Shown here piece by piece: positions 49,376-61,885 of a stretch of 64,000 nucleotides of DNA. Made by a program: the position numbers and the translations under genes. The stretch comes from Pipra filicauda. Its lineage: Eukaryota > Chordata > Aves > Passeriformes > Pipridae. The DNA lies in NCBI RefSeq assembly GCF_003945595.2, contig NW_024103874.1, positions 692,001 to 756,000 of the forward strand. The letters are read 5' to 3'. The notes below the pieces were generated by a model. It had not been told where the DNA came from, did not search any database, and worked only from the letters and a program-made list of their open reading frames with translations. Within the stretch, counting starts at the first letter, position 1. Each line of letters opens with the position of its first letter.

Positions 49376-49474
49376 AGCCCCGCGGTCCCTGCAGGCAGCG
49401 ACACCGCTCCCTTCCCGAGCTGCCCGGCGTCCGTGCGAACGGTCTCGGAAAGCTGCTGCTCCCCCTCGCCTCTC

Positions 49475-49477
49475 TAT

Positions 49478-49524
<47 letters not shown>

Positions 49525-49525
49525 T
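49475..49525. repeat. (ATTT)n microsatellite
   Basis: About 12-13 uninterrupted ATTT units, roughly 650 bp upstream of the CYP24A1 promoter. It is a likely length-polymorphic tract. Confidence 0.97.
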
Positions 49526-51296
49526 GTTTAATTCGGCTTCCTACGGCCAGATCTCACCCGCATGAGCGCGGGGGGGCCTGTGATGTTCATCCTGCAGTGC
49601 ACAGGTGCCAAAATAGTTCCGTCTTCCCTCAGTATTTGCGCGTTAATAGGACGGAATAAAAAGTGTCTGGGAGCTGAGGAATACCGAGTTGTGGTGTGGC
49701 TCTTACCCTCCTGGGCTGACTAACCATGGTTTTATGAAAAGGGCACGTGATTTATGGAAAGTGCATCATCAGAGAAGGCAAAATTCCCTTTGCTGTGGGG
49801 GTTGCTATAGACATGAAATTCTGACAAAAATCATTTATTGCCATAGTCTTTTAATCAGAAACTGTACAATAATGCTCAGAGATAAAGCATTTCAGGCTAA
49901 GCAAAGGCAGGAGAGGTGCAAGCACAGGTAAAGCTGCCCAGGTCACCTGGGAACTCATCTGTGTCCTCTCTGTGCAAGAGAATTCAGACAGGCTGTGGAA
50001 CTTGCTGCAAGACAAAAAGCTACCCGTAAACCAGAGGATTTCCAGGAAAGACAGGTTTGCTACAATGAGGATTTGATTTTCCCCCACCCCACACTACTTT
50101 TTTTGTTCCTTCCCAAGGTGAATTTTGTGAGTCAGCTCTTAATTCCCTTTATTCAAGTGCGTGACAGTAAGATACAGAGTGTGCAGATACTTGGGTGTCT
50201 TGGACAAGGCGCAGGCAGAGGATCATCACAAGGTGGGTTTGAAACAGAACCTGAGACCCATAAAGGCACAGGTCTCAAAGTCCAATTAATAACAATAAGA
50301 CCCCCAAGGTAGCAGTGATCAATGCAGAGAAAATGTACAAAAGCGTTACATCTCACTGCAGACTTTTCCTGGGAGTTTTGTAGATCCTTCCCAATCTTGC
50401 CCTTCTATTTCAGTGATTTTCTTCCGTGAGAAACTACATGGGCCACAAGATCAGAGCCCTTTCCAGGCAGGCTTTAAAATTAAAGCTGGTTCAAAGGTTT
50501 GTAACTTTTTTTCTTAGGGAAACACCACAGGTTGATGTTTTTGTGATTTGTTTTCTTTCAACCAGTCCTACTGAAACACATCTTGTTGTCTTCAGAGACT
50601 GAGTACAGTTCAGGCTCCATTCAGTGATAAGTTCTGAGAAACAAGAAGGGACAATTTGTGCTCTCTGTCTATATAAGGAGTCAAAATGAACTCATTTGAA
50701 GGGTCACAGATTAGTGCCTGTGAAACAATCTCTTCAGAAGAGTCTGGAATAGGCAAGTCAAGACTAAACTGGGCACAGGTCAATTTTTCCATGTTCTTCA
50801 CAGCTATGGAGAGGAAACCACCCTGTTAATACGAAATCTTCTCTATTAAGCTTTTATTAAATTACAGAATGGAAAAGGTTTTATTTAACTCCTGTGGTCG
50901 TGATGTAACTCCCTGGCAGGGAAGCTGGTGTGTTTGTAGCTCTGCTGGGCCTGGAGCTGGGAGAGCTAATGATTGCCTCAAATTCTGCTAAAGTGCAGTT
51001 CCAAGGGCATTTTGAGCCTTCAATTCTTCCTCCCCCTTCTCAAAAGGATCTCAAAAACAAGGCTTTAATTTTAATTTGTGCCTTTAGAACATATCAAGAG
51101 TTGTTTTAAGAGTAAAGCAAGAGTTTGCAGCACTCTTGAGCTGAATTTTTGGGGGCATATCTTCACTTAACAGTGAATATGGCTCCATTGTCCCTCAGAT
51201 GTCTATCCACAAGAATTCCCAATATTTTCTGATATAACAGCTAATGGCAACTGTGAGTGAAAACCCCTTTCACTTCTACACTTTGATGAGAAGTAT

Positions 51297-51402
51297 TTTT
51301 AGGTCACAGACCAGGAAATATTTGAAGATCAAAAGTAAATAACCTATGATACATATTCTTCTACGCTTCTCTTTTGCTACAGATAAAAATGTGTTTTGAT
51401 TT
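51297..51402 (+). repeat. ~110-bp duplicated module, copy B
   Basis: The second copy of the module at 49241-49350, about 2.1 kb further from CYP24A1 and embedded in ordinary AT-rich sequence. Flanking sequence is not shared. I do not recognise it as a known repeat family. Confidence 0.85.
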
Positions 51403-53312
51403 CTGCACTCTCAGATGTCAGGAGAGAATATTCCTTGAAAAACCATCTGCCAGCGTGATGCTTCAGGAGAAGATGTGCTGGGCACTGTTGTGCTGGTACA
51501 GAAAGGCACCACTAAACTCTTTAATCAGTACCTAAAATCCAAGTTTTAGAGCTGCTTTGTAAGCAGAAGTAATTACTGGTCTTACTTTTTGGGGGGCAAA
51601 TAGTAACAGAGTCTTTGAATAAAGCTTGGAAATCCCATCAAGGCAAGATCTCCTCACCAGGGTTTAAGAGACTGAGATGTGCTTGGGAAGCTCATTGAAA
51701 CACAACATCTGAGCTTCCAGTGAGCAGATCAAAAGTGCAAAGTGAACAAGCAGCTTTTCCTGTAGCACACTTCAAATACACTAAATAGCACCTAAATAAC
51801 TCCTCGGTGGGAAAGAGCTTTAGAGTGGTGGTGGATTTTCATTCTTAATACCTGTCATTCCAGGAGGTTTGCTTTGTGACATATTACACCATTCCTGTCT
51901 CCTGACCTCTACTCTTTCTCCTTGTTGGAAAAAACCTTTTTGCTGATTTGGCTCTAAAATGTTTGTGAAGTCTCCTGTGTTTTCTAAAATACTACAAAAT
52001 GTAGAAGTGCCCCCAGGAGAATGAGTAGACAATACAGGCAGAGTCTCTGTCACACACAAGGTATTTCACAGTGCTGGGAAGACAAATTGAAAGCAACTTG
52101 CAAACTCTACTTGTTATTGAAAGGGGTTTTTTTTTTGTGTTTGTTTATACACTTTTAATTCTGTGTTTCTTTCCAGCTGAGAATCTTAAGTTTTGTATAT
52201 ATCGATGAATTTAGCCTCAGCTTAGGAAATGGGAAAGTACAGTAATTCCCATTTCTACAGAAGAGAAACTGAAATGTTTGAAAATTGAGATCTCCAAGTT
52301 ACTCACATTCACTGTGAAATGAAAGCAAAAGAAATCTTTATTATATTTTTACTTAAATGATACTTTTTAACACTAAACCTTCTGATATCACTGCATGCTG
52401 GATGATTACACTTCTTCAAGGTGACAGTAGCAGTGTGGAAATAAAGGTCTGCTGAGCAAACCAAGACCAAGGTACTCCTTAGAGAGGGAATCTAGAAAAA
52501 CAGAGGTAGATGAACAGCTCAAACTCCAGCAGCCAAGGAATCTTCCAGCTGGCCATGACCTGTTTGGAGATATCTACCTCTGCAATAAACATTGCAACAT
52601 CCAACTACTGAGGGAGCCTCTAAAGAAGTGCCTGGTGCAAGAAAATGAAGAGACTTCTTGACTTAAATCAAGCACAGTTTGCTTAAAAAAGAAAAAAAGT
52701 TAAACCATATTTTCTGTGAATAAATATTTATCATCTGCTTTACATGAACAAGCAATGCCCCCCAACACACTTCATTCCCTGGAGAGGTTGAGCTGACAAA
52801 GGGATAACTCAGGGAGAAAGTGGACAAGGAAATTGAGGTCCAGGACAAGATGCTCTGACAGCCAGCTTGGAAATACTCAGGACTTGTCAGGCTCTTCCAT
52901 TTGATTGTGAAAATTAGAGTCACTCTCTGGGCATTACCAGTCTCCTGTGTCTTTTAGCAATATTGTCCTGCTTGAGCAGAGAAGTGAGTTGTGGTGGTGA
53001 GGGATTTGTGCATTAGGATGCTGTGAGAACAAATTACTGTCCCAGGCTGAATACTTCTCTTTGGACAGAACTGGTAGAAGTTTGGAACCTTTCATCACCT
53101 TCCCCAAGGCACGTTTAGTTTAAAAAACAGTAGTGTTTAGGAATCTGACAGAACATTTCATCTTTCAACTCCTATGGTTCATGTTCAGGAGGCAGGAATT
53201 TCACTCAAGGATGTGCCACCTGGGTAATACTGGAAGTCTTGGATTCTCTTTACTGGTGTTCAACACTTCCAGGGGGAAACTGAGGGAATTTGGAGTGAAC
53301 TGCCAAAATCTG

Positions 53313-53447
53313 CTCCATCCCTGGAAGTGTCCAAGGCCAGGTTGAACAGGGCTTGGAGCAACCTGGAAGGTGTCCCTGCCTGTGGAAGGGGATGGAACGA
53401 GATGACCTTTGGAGTCCTTTTCAACCCAAACCATTCCGTGATTCCAG
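53313..53447 (+). mobile_element. CR1 LINE 3' end
   Basis: Sense orientation, from TCCATCCCTGGAAGTGTCCA to CAACCCAAACCATTCCGTGA and a decayed terminus. Confidence 0.9.
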
Positions 53448-56400
53448 GAGTATAGGAATTCTTGGTGATCTTTCCCCACTGGGAAATTAAATCTTGATTT
53501 TAGCTCTGCTTACAGAAACACTGTGTTATGATACTGAAAAATTATGAATATTTTCAGTTTGAGGGGAATTGATAAGAGTACAATGGAAGTCAGTAACCAA
53601 AATCTGTTTGTCAAAATCAAGGAAAGCTTTCAACTGCAGGAACATCGAACATCCCTTTAATTCAAACAACACTTGAAATTTATAATAAAGTTCTATGCTT
53701 AAAATCTGAAGCTTTTAGTCCTTGTGGGACTGTCTAATTGCCTGTAAAAACAAGCTGTTGTCTGAGTCCTGAAAGAATTTGTTTAGCTGGTTATACAAGC
53801 CCTTGAATCAGACTCAAACTCATGCAATTTACTGGATTTGTTGATTAAGTCCGTAATGTTTGCACGGATCATTTTGCTTTCGATCTGATGGATGTTTCTG
53901 CTGAGGTAAAACTGATCTCATACCGAGCATTTGGAAAGCAAACAGATTCCTGTTTCTTGCTCACCTCCATGTCAGTGAAATGTTACCAGCCACTTTGTCA
54001 AAGAAAACACAACCGTGTTGTTCTTGTACATTTTGCTTACATTTATCTCACAAAAATAAATAATTCTTGTTCTTCTGCTGACATGTTACAAAGTTTCATA
54101 AAGGATAATTGGGTGAATATAGTCTTTCATGTTATTTTGTGTTATATTCCTAGAATTAGCTTCACAGGTATTAATCTCTGGTTTCTAAATTGCCCTGAAA
54201 TACCAAGATAAAAGGTGATGCTCTCATGAATTTAGCACCTGGAACTCTTGCCAATAACCGAGAAAGATGGTTGAGGAGGTGGATTTAGTGACTAAGTAAA
54301 CAGCACCTGTCCCCTGAGTTAGAACAGAACCCAGAGCCCCAACTGCTGGTAGCACTTTCTGTGCCATTTGTAGGTAATTCCTTCTGAGTGACACCATCCC
54401 AGTTGAGTCCTTTGCAAGTGTTCAGAGGGGAGGAGACCTAGTTATTAGCATTATCATCATCTTGCCCAAGATTACTATTTGGTGTTAACACCTGGTCTCT
54501 AAATTTCCCAGAAATGGCAAATAAATAGGAAGGTTTTTAATGTTTTTTTACTATTATGGAGCACTGCTGTTTCATCCCAGGGCAGGGGGAGGGTAAAACA
54601 ACCCTTGTCTGATGAAAGGTCTAACAGATATGTACAAGATACTATTAATCCAGAATTACTTCTGTAAAACCCCAAAGAGATGAGTTTGAACTTTAACTGG
54701 TGAATTGCTGTGAGCTGAGGGCATTTTGCTTCTGTTGTCTTCATTAGAGCCCTAAGAAAATATGAAAACTCTCTCTGCCTTTGCCATTAGTCAGTCAAAA
54801 GGCACTTGGGCTGTGCTTGGCTGAACTCAATACCCTCTGGGCCACATCCTGGTTCCTCCTATTCGTTGCTTTTGGAGGGATTAGAGCAGACTGCAGCAGT
54901 GGGTCATCAGATAAAGCCTTAGCCTGAAATCCAGCTGGTTATTTCAGCTCCAGTGCCTGGGCACAGACCTCTCTGGGGAAGAGTTTCAGTTCAGATTCAC
55001 TGGCTGCAACATTGCCCTTGGGAAAACATTTTATGTATTTATTGCTTTATTTGGTAAAGCAGCAAATGAGCACATCTGATGTATCTCTGAGGAAAACTCT
55101 TCTCCCAAAATCTGTTGTGGTTCTGACAACACTTTCCCAATCCAGAGGGGAAAAAAAGGAGGAAAAAAAAGAGAAAAAAAAGGCTTGTACACATTAAAAA
55201 TGATGAGTAACACTACACTAATATTACTGACAGATTCCTGAGAGTTTAGAAACAGCTTTGGATTCAGTGGCATATAAATTTGTTGTGCTTTAAAGTGAGG
55301 GAACCCAGTGGGGTGATGGTTGTGGAGGGAACAGGACTCTACTCCTCCTTAGGTGTCTTTTTTAATAAATACCTAGTGACCTGAGAAATTGGCACTGACA
55401 GTGCTTCTCTTAAAAAAGAATTTATTTCTACCTTTATGGGTGTAACTGAAGACCTAATTCCAGGTGGTTTGTGAGCAGTTTTCATTGAAGATGAAGAACC
55501 AAATTAAAAAAAAAAGGGCAAGACTGCTGTTGCAGCTGAAAGCCCTGTAGAAAGATTTCCAGTACAGGCCACAAAAAAGTTTTTGGGAAACTGAGAGATG
55601 TTCCATCACTAGAAACATTTATGGAACAAGATGGACTGTAGAGTAAGAGAGATATAGGGCTAATATTTTAGACTCTGGAATATTCCCAGCAGTGGTGGGG
55701 AAGGGCAGGGTTGCAGAGAGAGCTCTTACCTTTTATTTGAAATAAATCCAACATGAAGCAACAACAACTGTTCTGCTGGGATAGAATTATGGGATTATAA
55801 AGCACTGTGTTTACAGAATATGCTGTTCATGAAGGTGGAATAAAGGTCTTTTAATGTGCTTAACCATGAAGGGATTTCCCAGCAAAAGGGAATCTCCAGC
55901 TTCCATCTCAGGCACAAACAGAAACTCCCCTTGGCTCCACAGGTCCAGCTGACTCTGCAGAACCATCTGCCAAGCACTCTGGGCAGGGCAAGGACAAGTT
56001 TCCCTCACAGAGGGTGAAGTTTTTTGGGATTCCTTGCAGAAGGAACCTAATGCAATTCAATAACTAATGCTGGATATATATGAACATAGGGGAGGGCTTG
56101 AAGGGTGAAAGGGTGATGTTGCTTTTGACAAACAGGAGGGATCTTCTTTCTTTGAAAGAACGAGGTTACAAATGTGAGAAAATCTGCCTTCCTTCCCTCA
56201 GATCACAAAACAACGAAAAACTTTCAGATCAGGGGGAACTTGACCTATAAACACTTGGGAGTTGTATCATTAAGAACTGACATGCCCTTTTGGAAAAGAA
56301 GAACACCCTCAGAAGGGGATTTTGTTCCTTGAACCTCTGTTGCCTGGTATATTGGTGCAAGAAGGGCAGACAGACATTGTGACACAAGGACCTTCATTCC

Positions 56401-58541
56401 ACAGTGAGTCAGGTTCTCTAATATTGGGAATGTCAGGCTATTGCCACCCCCGTGCCTACATGATGTGGAAGCTGCACTCCTTTCATGTACTGGCACAATT
56501 AAAATGCTACAATTTTGTGTGGCTTTTGCTAAAAGGGATCCACTTCATAAAGACCAAACCTGGATAAACCCAACCACTTCATCTCCACTAAACTTTCTCC
56601 ATTTCTAATGCCCCTGGTGTTAACAAGCACCACTGACGTGTGGGTGTTCCAAGGTGCTCAGAGATGAGAAGGCTCAGGGAAAGGGGGCAAGAGTTTGGTC
56701 ATTCAGAACGACTCAGGCAGAAAAGAGCACGAGGAGACTCTTTCCCACCGAGCTGGATTGCAAAAGGCTGAAGTGAGGAATGTGAAAGTGTGGCAAAGAA
56801 CCACAAAGGAGACGTGAGCTGAGGGGTGTGGAGGGTACAGACAGCAGTGGAAGGGATCCCACCAGAGCACGAGGTGAAGGAAACCACACCAGCAACAACA
56901 ACAAGGACCAGCACAAGAAAGAGCAAGTCCTTTTATGCAACTGAAAGAGAAATGAGGTCACCGAGTTCAGTGGGTTTATGTTACTCCACCGCTGGATGTT
57001 TGCACTCGTGCACTGTTTTCACTTTTATTTACATAAGAAAGGGCTCCAGTGAGTTACTCTTGGCAACGTGCTCCCCCCACAAATCCTGCCTGAGCATGTG
57101 GGAGAAAAAGATTTATTTTCAAAGCCTTCGAGTCATCGAATTCTTACGAAATCCACTCCTTTTCTCTTGAAGAAAATTGCATTGGCTCAGACCTGACATG
57201 TATAATTCAGTTAATCTATCCTTTCCTAGGAGGATCTTTGAGAAGGGAGAACACAGATGATTTAGGGAAGAGTAGGAGAATGACCAAAGAGATGAGAGTT
57301 TATTCTCTGAGAAAATAGGCTGAGAAATAGGTTTATGTTTTATATAAATTAATAATAACATAATTCTCTGAGGAGAATTTTCGTGATTAATTTTTTCCCC
57401 CTTAGTGGGGAAACAAGGCAAAGTGGGGTACCAAAATAAAATGCAACAATCAGCCTGAGGGACAACCAAAATCAAAATATTTTTTCCTATTCTGTTTTTT
57501 CTCCTGGTTTGTAACAGGAGTTTTGAAATGAGCAGTCATTCTGAACTGAAAAAAACCCCCAAAACCCCAAAGGTTTTTCATTCAATAAATATCATAGAAT
57601 ATAATATTATAGAGCATTTTCCTATATTATAGAGTATTTTTTACTTCTGAAATTCTTAAGGTAAAACCTGCTGCAATCTTTCCCACGAGTAGGTGTGACT
57701 TTCTTAAATTTATTCAGCCAAAAGCAGTTACTGAAGGAGCTTCCAAAGCAGCTCTACTGTGAAATGAAGCTGAACACCACTGGTGTGAGATCCATCTCCA
57801 TAAGGAATAAAGCAGGAACCCCAACTCTCCATTCTCACAGGAATAATAAACTTTTAAAATATACACCCATTCCTCTGTTGGGTGTTGTCTTTTATTGCTT
57901 TCCACAGATCCCCTTTGGAATGGGCTTTTATGAGGTTTTACAGAGCAAGGATTCCCCTGCAGGGGCAGGACTGGGTTCTCCCTCAGCAGCAAGGGGTTCT
58001 ATCAGGAGCAAACACACTCTATTCCTGTGTTTTCCATTGCAATGGTCACTGGATAACATCCTGAGGTATTTATGGTTCAGGTGTTAGGAAAGGGGGGGGA
58101 GATGTGATTTTGGGTGTCATCAGACAGCAGGGAAGTGCATCAGCCCCTGGATCAGGAACGGGAACCAGACCATTGCATGAAATCAGGGTATTGGGGTTTT
58201 AAATCACAGCTGGAGAAAGAAAGGTAATAAACTGTGTGTTCAGGGAATGGTTTGGTCTTGGGGCTCCGAACTGCTGGAGGACATTCTCAGCATCTCTGGG
58301 GTCAGCACCCAAACTGCCTGGGACCAAACCCTCTGACCCCAGTCAGGTCCTGGCTCACAGCAAGATCCCAGCTCTCTGCAGACACTGCTCAGGGAGCTCG
58401 AGGCCACACCCCAGCTTTCCAAACTCTCTTCTGAAACCAGACATTTTTAAATTACACCATCCAGGGCCCTGGACTGTCCATACCCAGGTACCTTCTTTGG
58501 GTCTTAGTCTAAGAGCTTTCGACTGCAGTTCACGGGAGGGT

Positions 58542-58833
58542 ATCCCATCCCATCCCATCCCATCCCATCCCATCCCACCCTATTCCATGCCATGCCACAC
58601 CATGCCATGCCATGCCATCCTGTCCTGTCCTGTCCCACCCCATCCCATCCCACCCCATCCCATCCCATCCCATCCCGTCCCATCCCATCCCGTCCCATCC
58701 CACCCCATCCCGTCCCATCCCATCCCGTCCCATCCCACCCCGTCCCATCCCACCCCATCCCGTCCCGTCCCGTCCCGTCCCGTCCTGTCCCATCCCGTCC
58801 CGTCCCGTCCCATCCCGTCCCATCCCATTCCCG
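58542..58833. repeat. (CCCAT)n-type pentanucleotide array upstream of PFDN4
   Basis: About 290 bp of CCCAT units with CCCGT, CCCAC and CCTGT variants; an inner block reads CCATG instead. The variants alternate in patches, typical of slippage and unequal exchange. The minus strand carries GGG runs every five bases. The array ends about 280 bp before the PFDN4 start codon. Long open frames across it on both strands are low-complexity shadows. Confidence 0.95.
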
Positions 58834-58839
58834 TCTCAT

Positions 58840-59340
58840 GGCGCCCCCTGGCGGCCGCAACTCTCCCTTTCCCCCCGCAGAGGCCCCTCCCCTGCGCCCG
58901 GGTCGTACCAAGCGCCGCGGGGATGGGCTCACATTCATTCCATGCCTCGTCGCTCCTCTGGCCATTCTGCCGTGCTGAGAGCGGCAAAAAGTAGGAGAAG
59001 ACGCGACTCTCGCAGAGTATCCGCTGTCAGGCTTTTTTCTTTGCTTTTCTTCTTTTTCCCAAATCTGCAGCTCCCCCTCTGCGCGGAGGGTGAGTGGTTC
59101 AGCCCGACCAACATGGCGGCCACCATGAAGAAGGCGGTGAGTGCGGGACAGGGCCCGGCGGGGTTTGCCTCTTTCCCGCTGGGATTTGTTCCCTTCCCGG
59201 AGGAATTCAGTTCTTCCCCGACCGCTCCCTCCGCCCAGGGGTTTCCCGAGGCCTTCCGCTGCCTGTCTCTGCCCCCGCAGCCCCGGGCTCGGGTGGTCCC
59301 TGCCCTGGCCCCGCGGGTTTGAGGGCGTTCCGGGGGCTGT
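58840..59340 (+). promoter_or_regulatory. PFDN4 CpG-rich promoter region
   Basis: GC- and CpG-rich sequence surrounds PFDN4 exon 1, with no TATA box at an obvious distance. This is the usual promoter type of a housekeeping gene. The exact start site is not determinable from the sequence. Confidence 0.6.
59113..59136 (+). CDS. PFDN4: PFDN4 coding exon 1
   Basis: Eight codons, MAATMKKA, ending GCG|GTGAGT. The first ATG has A at -3 and G at +4. The ATG at 59125, preceded by GCCACC, is also a strong site and gives a protein four residues shorter. Upstream is a pyrimidine-rich stretch (59032-59070) ending in an acceptor-like CTGCAG, so part of the 5'UTR could be spliced. Confidence 0.95.
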
Positions 59341-61885
59341 GCTGGTGCGGCTCGTTGTGCACAAGGGGAGGGTCAGGGTGTATATTGGGAAAAAATTATT
59401 CAGTGAAATGATGGTTAATCACGGAATGGTTTGGGTTGGAAGGGACGTTAAACTCATCCAGTCCCACGCCATGCCATGGGCAGGGACACCTTCCACTAGC
59501 CCAGGTTACTCCAAGCCCCGTCCAACCTGGCCTTGGACACTTCCAGGGACGGGGCAGCCACAGCTTCTCTGGGCAACCTGTGCCAGGGCTCACCACCCTC
59601 CCAGGGAACAATTTCTTCCTAAAATCTAATGTAACCCTTCTCTGTCAGTTTGAAGGCATTCGCCTTGTCATTCCAGACCCTTGTAAATGGTCTCCAGAGA
59701 GCACTGGAACGGGCTCCCCGGGAAAGTGGTGGAGTCACCATCCCTGGAAGTGTTTAAAAAATGAACTGTCAGGGAAAGTCTGTGTGGTCACAGGTCAGGG
59801 GGTTAAAATCCTCTGTGGCACATCACAGATAACCACATAAAATGTGTTGCTGACAGATCCCATGGATGTGTTACACTGTTCCTGCAGGGATTTTGGAGCT
59901 GAGTGTCCTGTTCAGCTGCCAGCCCTGTCCAGGAAACAACCTTTGGCTTTAGGATGCCATGGATGGCTGGTGTTTTAATTGGGTGTTACCCAGCTAAATG
60001 TGGGTATTTCTGATGTCCTTCAGGAGGCATTTTAAGGAGTCAGATGTATAAGCACAATGTAGTGGCTGCAAGATTATTTTTCAGAAGCTTTGTAGGAGTA
60101 ATTTGGTAGTGAGACCCAAGTTAATGTAAGAAATGAAGTGTTCATTTTGCCCTCTCCTCCTTGCAGGCTGCAGAAGATGTTAATGTCACTTTTGAAGATC
60201 AGCAGAAAATTAACAAGTTTGCAAGAAATACCAGCAGGATCACAGAGCTGAAAGAAGAAATAGAAGTGAAAAAGGTATCTTTGCTTCAGATATCACATGT
60301 TCTTCATTGCCCTGAGTCAGTTTTCAGCTGTAACAGAAAATAGGGGCTGTGGATTGCTGTGAGTTGAAGTAATGCTTTGATTCTAATATGGGGTTTCTGA
60401 TACTTTGAAAATGGAGAATGGTGAAGGGGAAAAGAATTAACAAGAAATAAAGATCTCTAGAACCATTCTGCATGCAGTTCTTGAAAGTCTTGAGCTGTCA
60501 TATTTGAAGCATTATCTCTCTATAGTGGCTGTTTGTAGGGCTCTTAGTATTTCCTGCCTGAGATTATTCATATTTATTTTGTCTTGAGCCAAAAAAGCAG
60601 TTGTTGGTTACATTCTTTTGATGTGTTGGCAGACTGTCATTAAGAGCACAGAGGTTTTATTTTGCTGAGCTGGAGAGGATACATCATTCTCATTATTAAG
60701 TCACTTTCCTTCAACATCACCCATAGAATTTCCAGAGAAGCTTTACCGAGTATTTACAAACTGCTACTACTGGCACAAAATGTTTTTTGTAATTATTTTG
60801 CCTGATATGTTCTTGTAAAAATGTTCCTTTTTATTTTGATGTTCCATTGATGGCTTAAGGTGCTGGGACTCTGAGCAATCTTACTTTTGCAATTAAGTAA
60901 TTACCGTTTGCCATTTTAGGTGCTTTTCTCTTTGTTCTTTAGCTAAATTAAAAAAATCTTGTGTAAAAGCATATCAGATATTACTGAAATTTAAATTTGC
61001 TGTACTTCCCTTGCCTAGACAGAATTATGGTATTAATGACGGATAATGAGTATTGACTAGGAATTTCTACTGGATTGAATTTAATACTGATGCTAAATTA
61101 CAGCTCTGGAACTGTTCCTTTAGATATTCTGGTGGTAGGTGGGATTTATGCCCCAAATCCAGACTCACTGAGTTCCTTGTCCAACTGGTGGCATGACATA
61201 GGTGTTCCTTATCTAACTGTGTGCATTGAAACACTTGACCTGGTACAAAGGGAGCATCTCTCTTATATCTTGATACTTAGAAACAACTTCAGAACTTGGA
61301 AGATGCTTGTGATGACATCATGATGCTGGATGATGCAGATTCCCTTCTGATACCCTACCAGATCGGGGATGTCTTCATCAGTCATTCCCAGGAGGAGACA
61401 CAGGAGATGCTGGAGGAGGCAAAGGTGTGTCTGGGCAAACAGGAGCTCCTTGGCTGTCCTGTCTGTGTGCTGAGCACTGCAATGGGGTGATCTGTCCGTC
61501 CTGTGAACCTTTGACTTTCTAAACTTTGATTTGGGATTTGAGGAGGGGGAGTGGATTTAGGATTTGAGTTGTGTGTGCATGGTAAGTCCCAGCTGGGCTA
61601 TCAGATACAAAGTCACCCCAGCCTTTGGCCCAGCAGGAAATCCTGCAGCCTGACTGGGCACTCAGTTGGCACAGGGACACCTCTTGGTTGGTTATATGTT
61701 GTGACAAACATGACTCTCTTTTATATAATTGGTTGGGGTTTTTTCTCTTTCAGAGAAGTTTACAAGAAGAAATCGAAGCGTTGGAGTCCCGAGTGGAGTC
61801 AATTCAGAGGGTCTTATCTGACCTCAAAGTTCAGCTCTATGCAAAGTTTGGAAACAACATAAATCTTGAGGCTGAGGACAGTTAA
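59113..61885 (+). CDS. PFDN4: PFDN4, prefoldin subunit 4 (complete)
   Basis: Four plus-strand exons (59113-59136, 60167-60274, 61281-61424, 61754-61885) join at phase 0 each time and encode 135 residues with TAA at 61883-61885. Prefoldin is a hexameric cytosolic jellyfish-shaped co-chaperone that delivers nascent actin and tubulin to the TRiC/CCT chaperonin; subunit 4 is one of four beta-type subunits. The sequence matches remembered human PFDN4 (134 aa) closely: MAATMKKA, EDVNVTFEDQQKINKFARNT, the N-terminal coiled coil SRITELKEEIEVKKKQLQNL, the beta-hairpin core IPYQIGDVFISHSQEETQEM, and the C-terminal coiled coil LQEEIEALESRVESIQRVL ending LYAKFGNNINLEAEDS. There is an upstream CpG-rich promoter and a clear poly(A) signal. 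A second in-frame ATG is at codon 5. PFDN4 next to, and divergent from, CYP24A1 is ancestral synteny. Confidence 0.98.
59137..60166. other. PFDN4 intron 1
   Basis: A 1030-bp intron beginning in the CpG-rich region. It contains a minus-oriented CR1 tail (59420-59690) directly followed by a short plus-oriented CR1-like piece. Confidence 0.85.
59420..59690 (-). mobile_element. CR1 LINE fragment in PFDN4 intron 1
   Basis: ACGGAATGGTTTGGGTTGGA to AGACCCTTGTAAATGG, minus orientation (antisense to PFDN4). A CR1-like piece in the opposite orientation (about 59697-59760, with CACCATCCCTGGAAGTGTTT) abuts it. Confidence 0.9.
60167..60274 (+). CDS. PFDN4: PFDN4 coding exon 2
   Basis: 36 codons, acceptor CTCCTTGCAG, donor AAAAAG|GTATCT. 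It encodes AAEDVNVTFEDQQKINKFAR to EEIEVKK, the start of the N-terminal helix. Confidence 0.97.
60275..61280. other. PFDN4 intron 2
   Basis: A 1006-bp AT-rich intron; no repeat or extra exon recognised. Confidence 0.85.
61281..61424 (+). CDS. PFDN4: PFDN4 coding exon 3
   Basis: 48 codons, acceptor TTGATACTTAG, donor GCAAAG|GTGTGT. It encodes KQLQNLEDACDDIMMLDDAD, then the beta-strand core IPYQIGDVFISHSQEETQ and EMLEEAK. Confidence 0.97.
61425..61753. other. PFDN4 intron 3
   Basis: A 329-bp intron with nothing beyond its splice signals. Confidence 0.85.
61754..61885 (+). CDS. PFDN4: PFDN4 coding exon 4
   Basis: 43 codons plus TAA, acceptor TTTCTCTTTCAG. It encodes RSLQEEIEALESRVESIQRV then LSDLKVQLYAKFGNNINLEA, the C-terminal coiled coil. 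The first residues RS replace KN of the remembered human sequence. Confidence 0.97.
   Translation, partial: RSLQEEIEALESRVESIQRVLSDLKVQLYAKFGNNINLEAEDS

Larger units (their letters stand above)
49376..58541. other. Intergenic spacer between CYP24A1 and PFDN4 promoters
   Basis: About 9 kb between divergent genes. Recognised contents are the (ATTT)n tract, module copy B, a plus-oriented CR1 tail (53313-53447) and an A-rich patch at 55147-55182. No gene with recognisable homology was found on either strand. Confidence 0.7.

Noticed and set aside
58504..59364. 286-codon minus-strand frame and matching plus-strand frames over the CCCAT array
   Set aside because: The translation is pure pentanucleotide repeat (GMGWDGTGRD or PSHPIPSRP), opposite or upstream of PFDN4 exon 1, with no homology.
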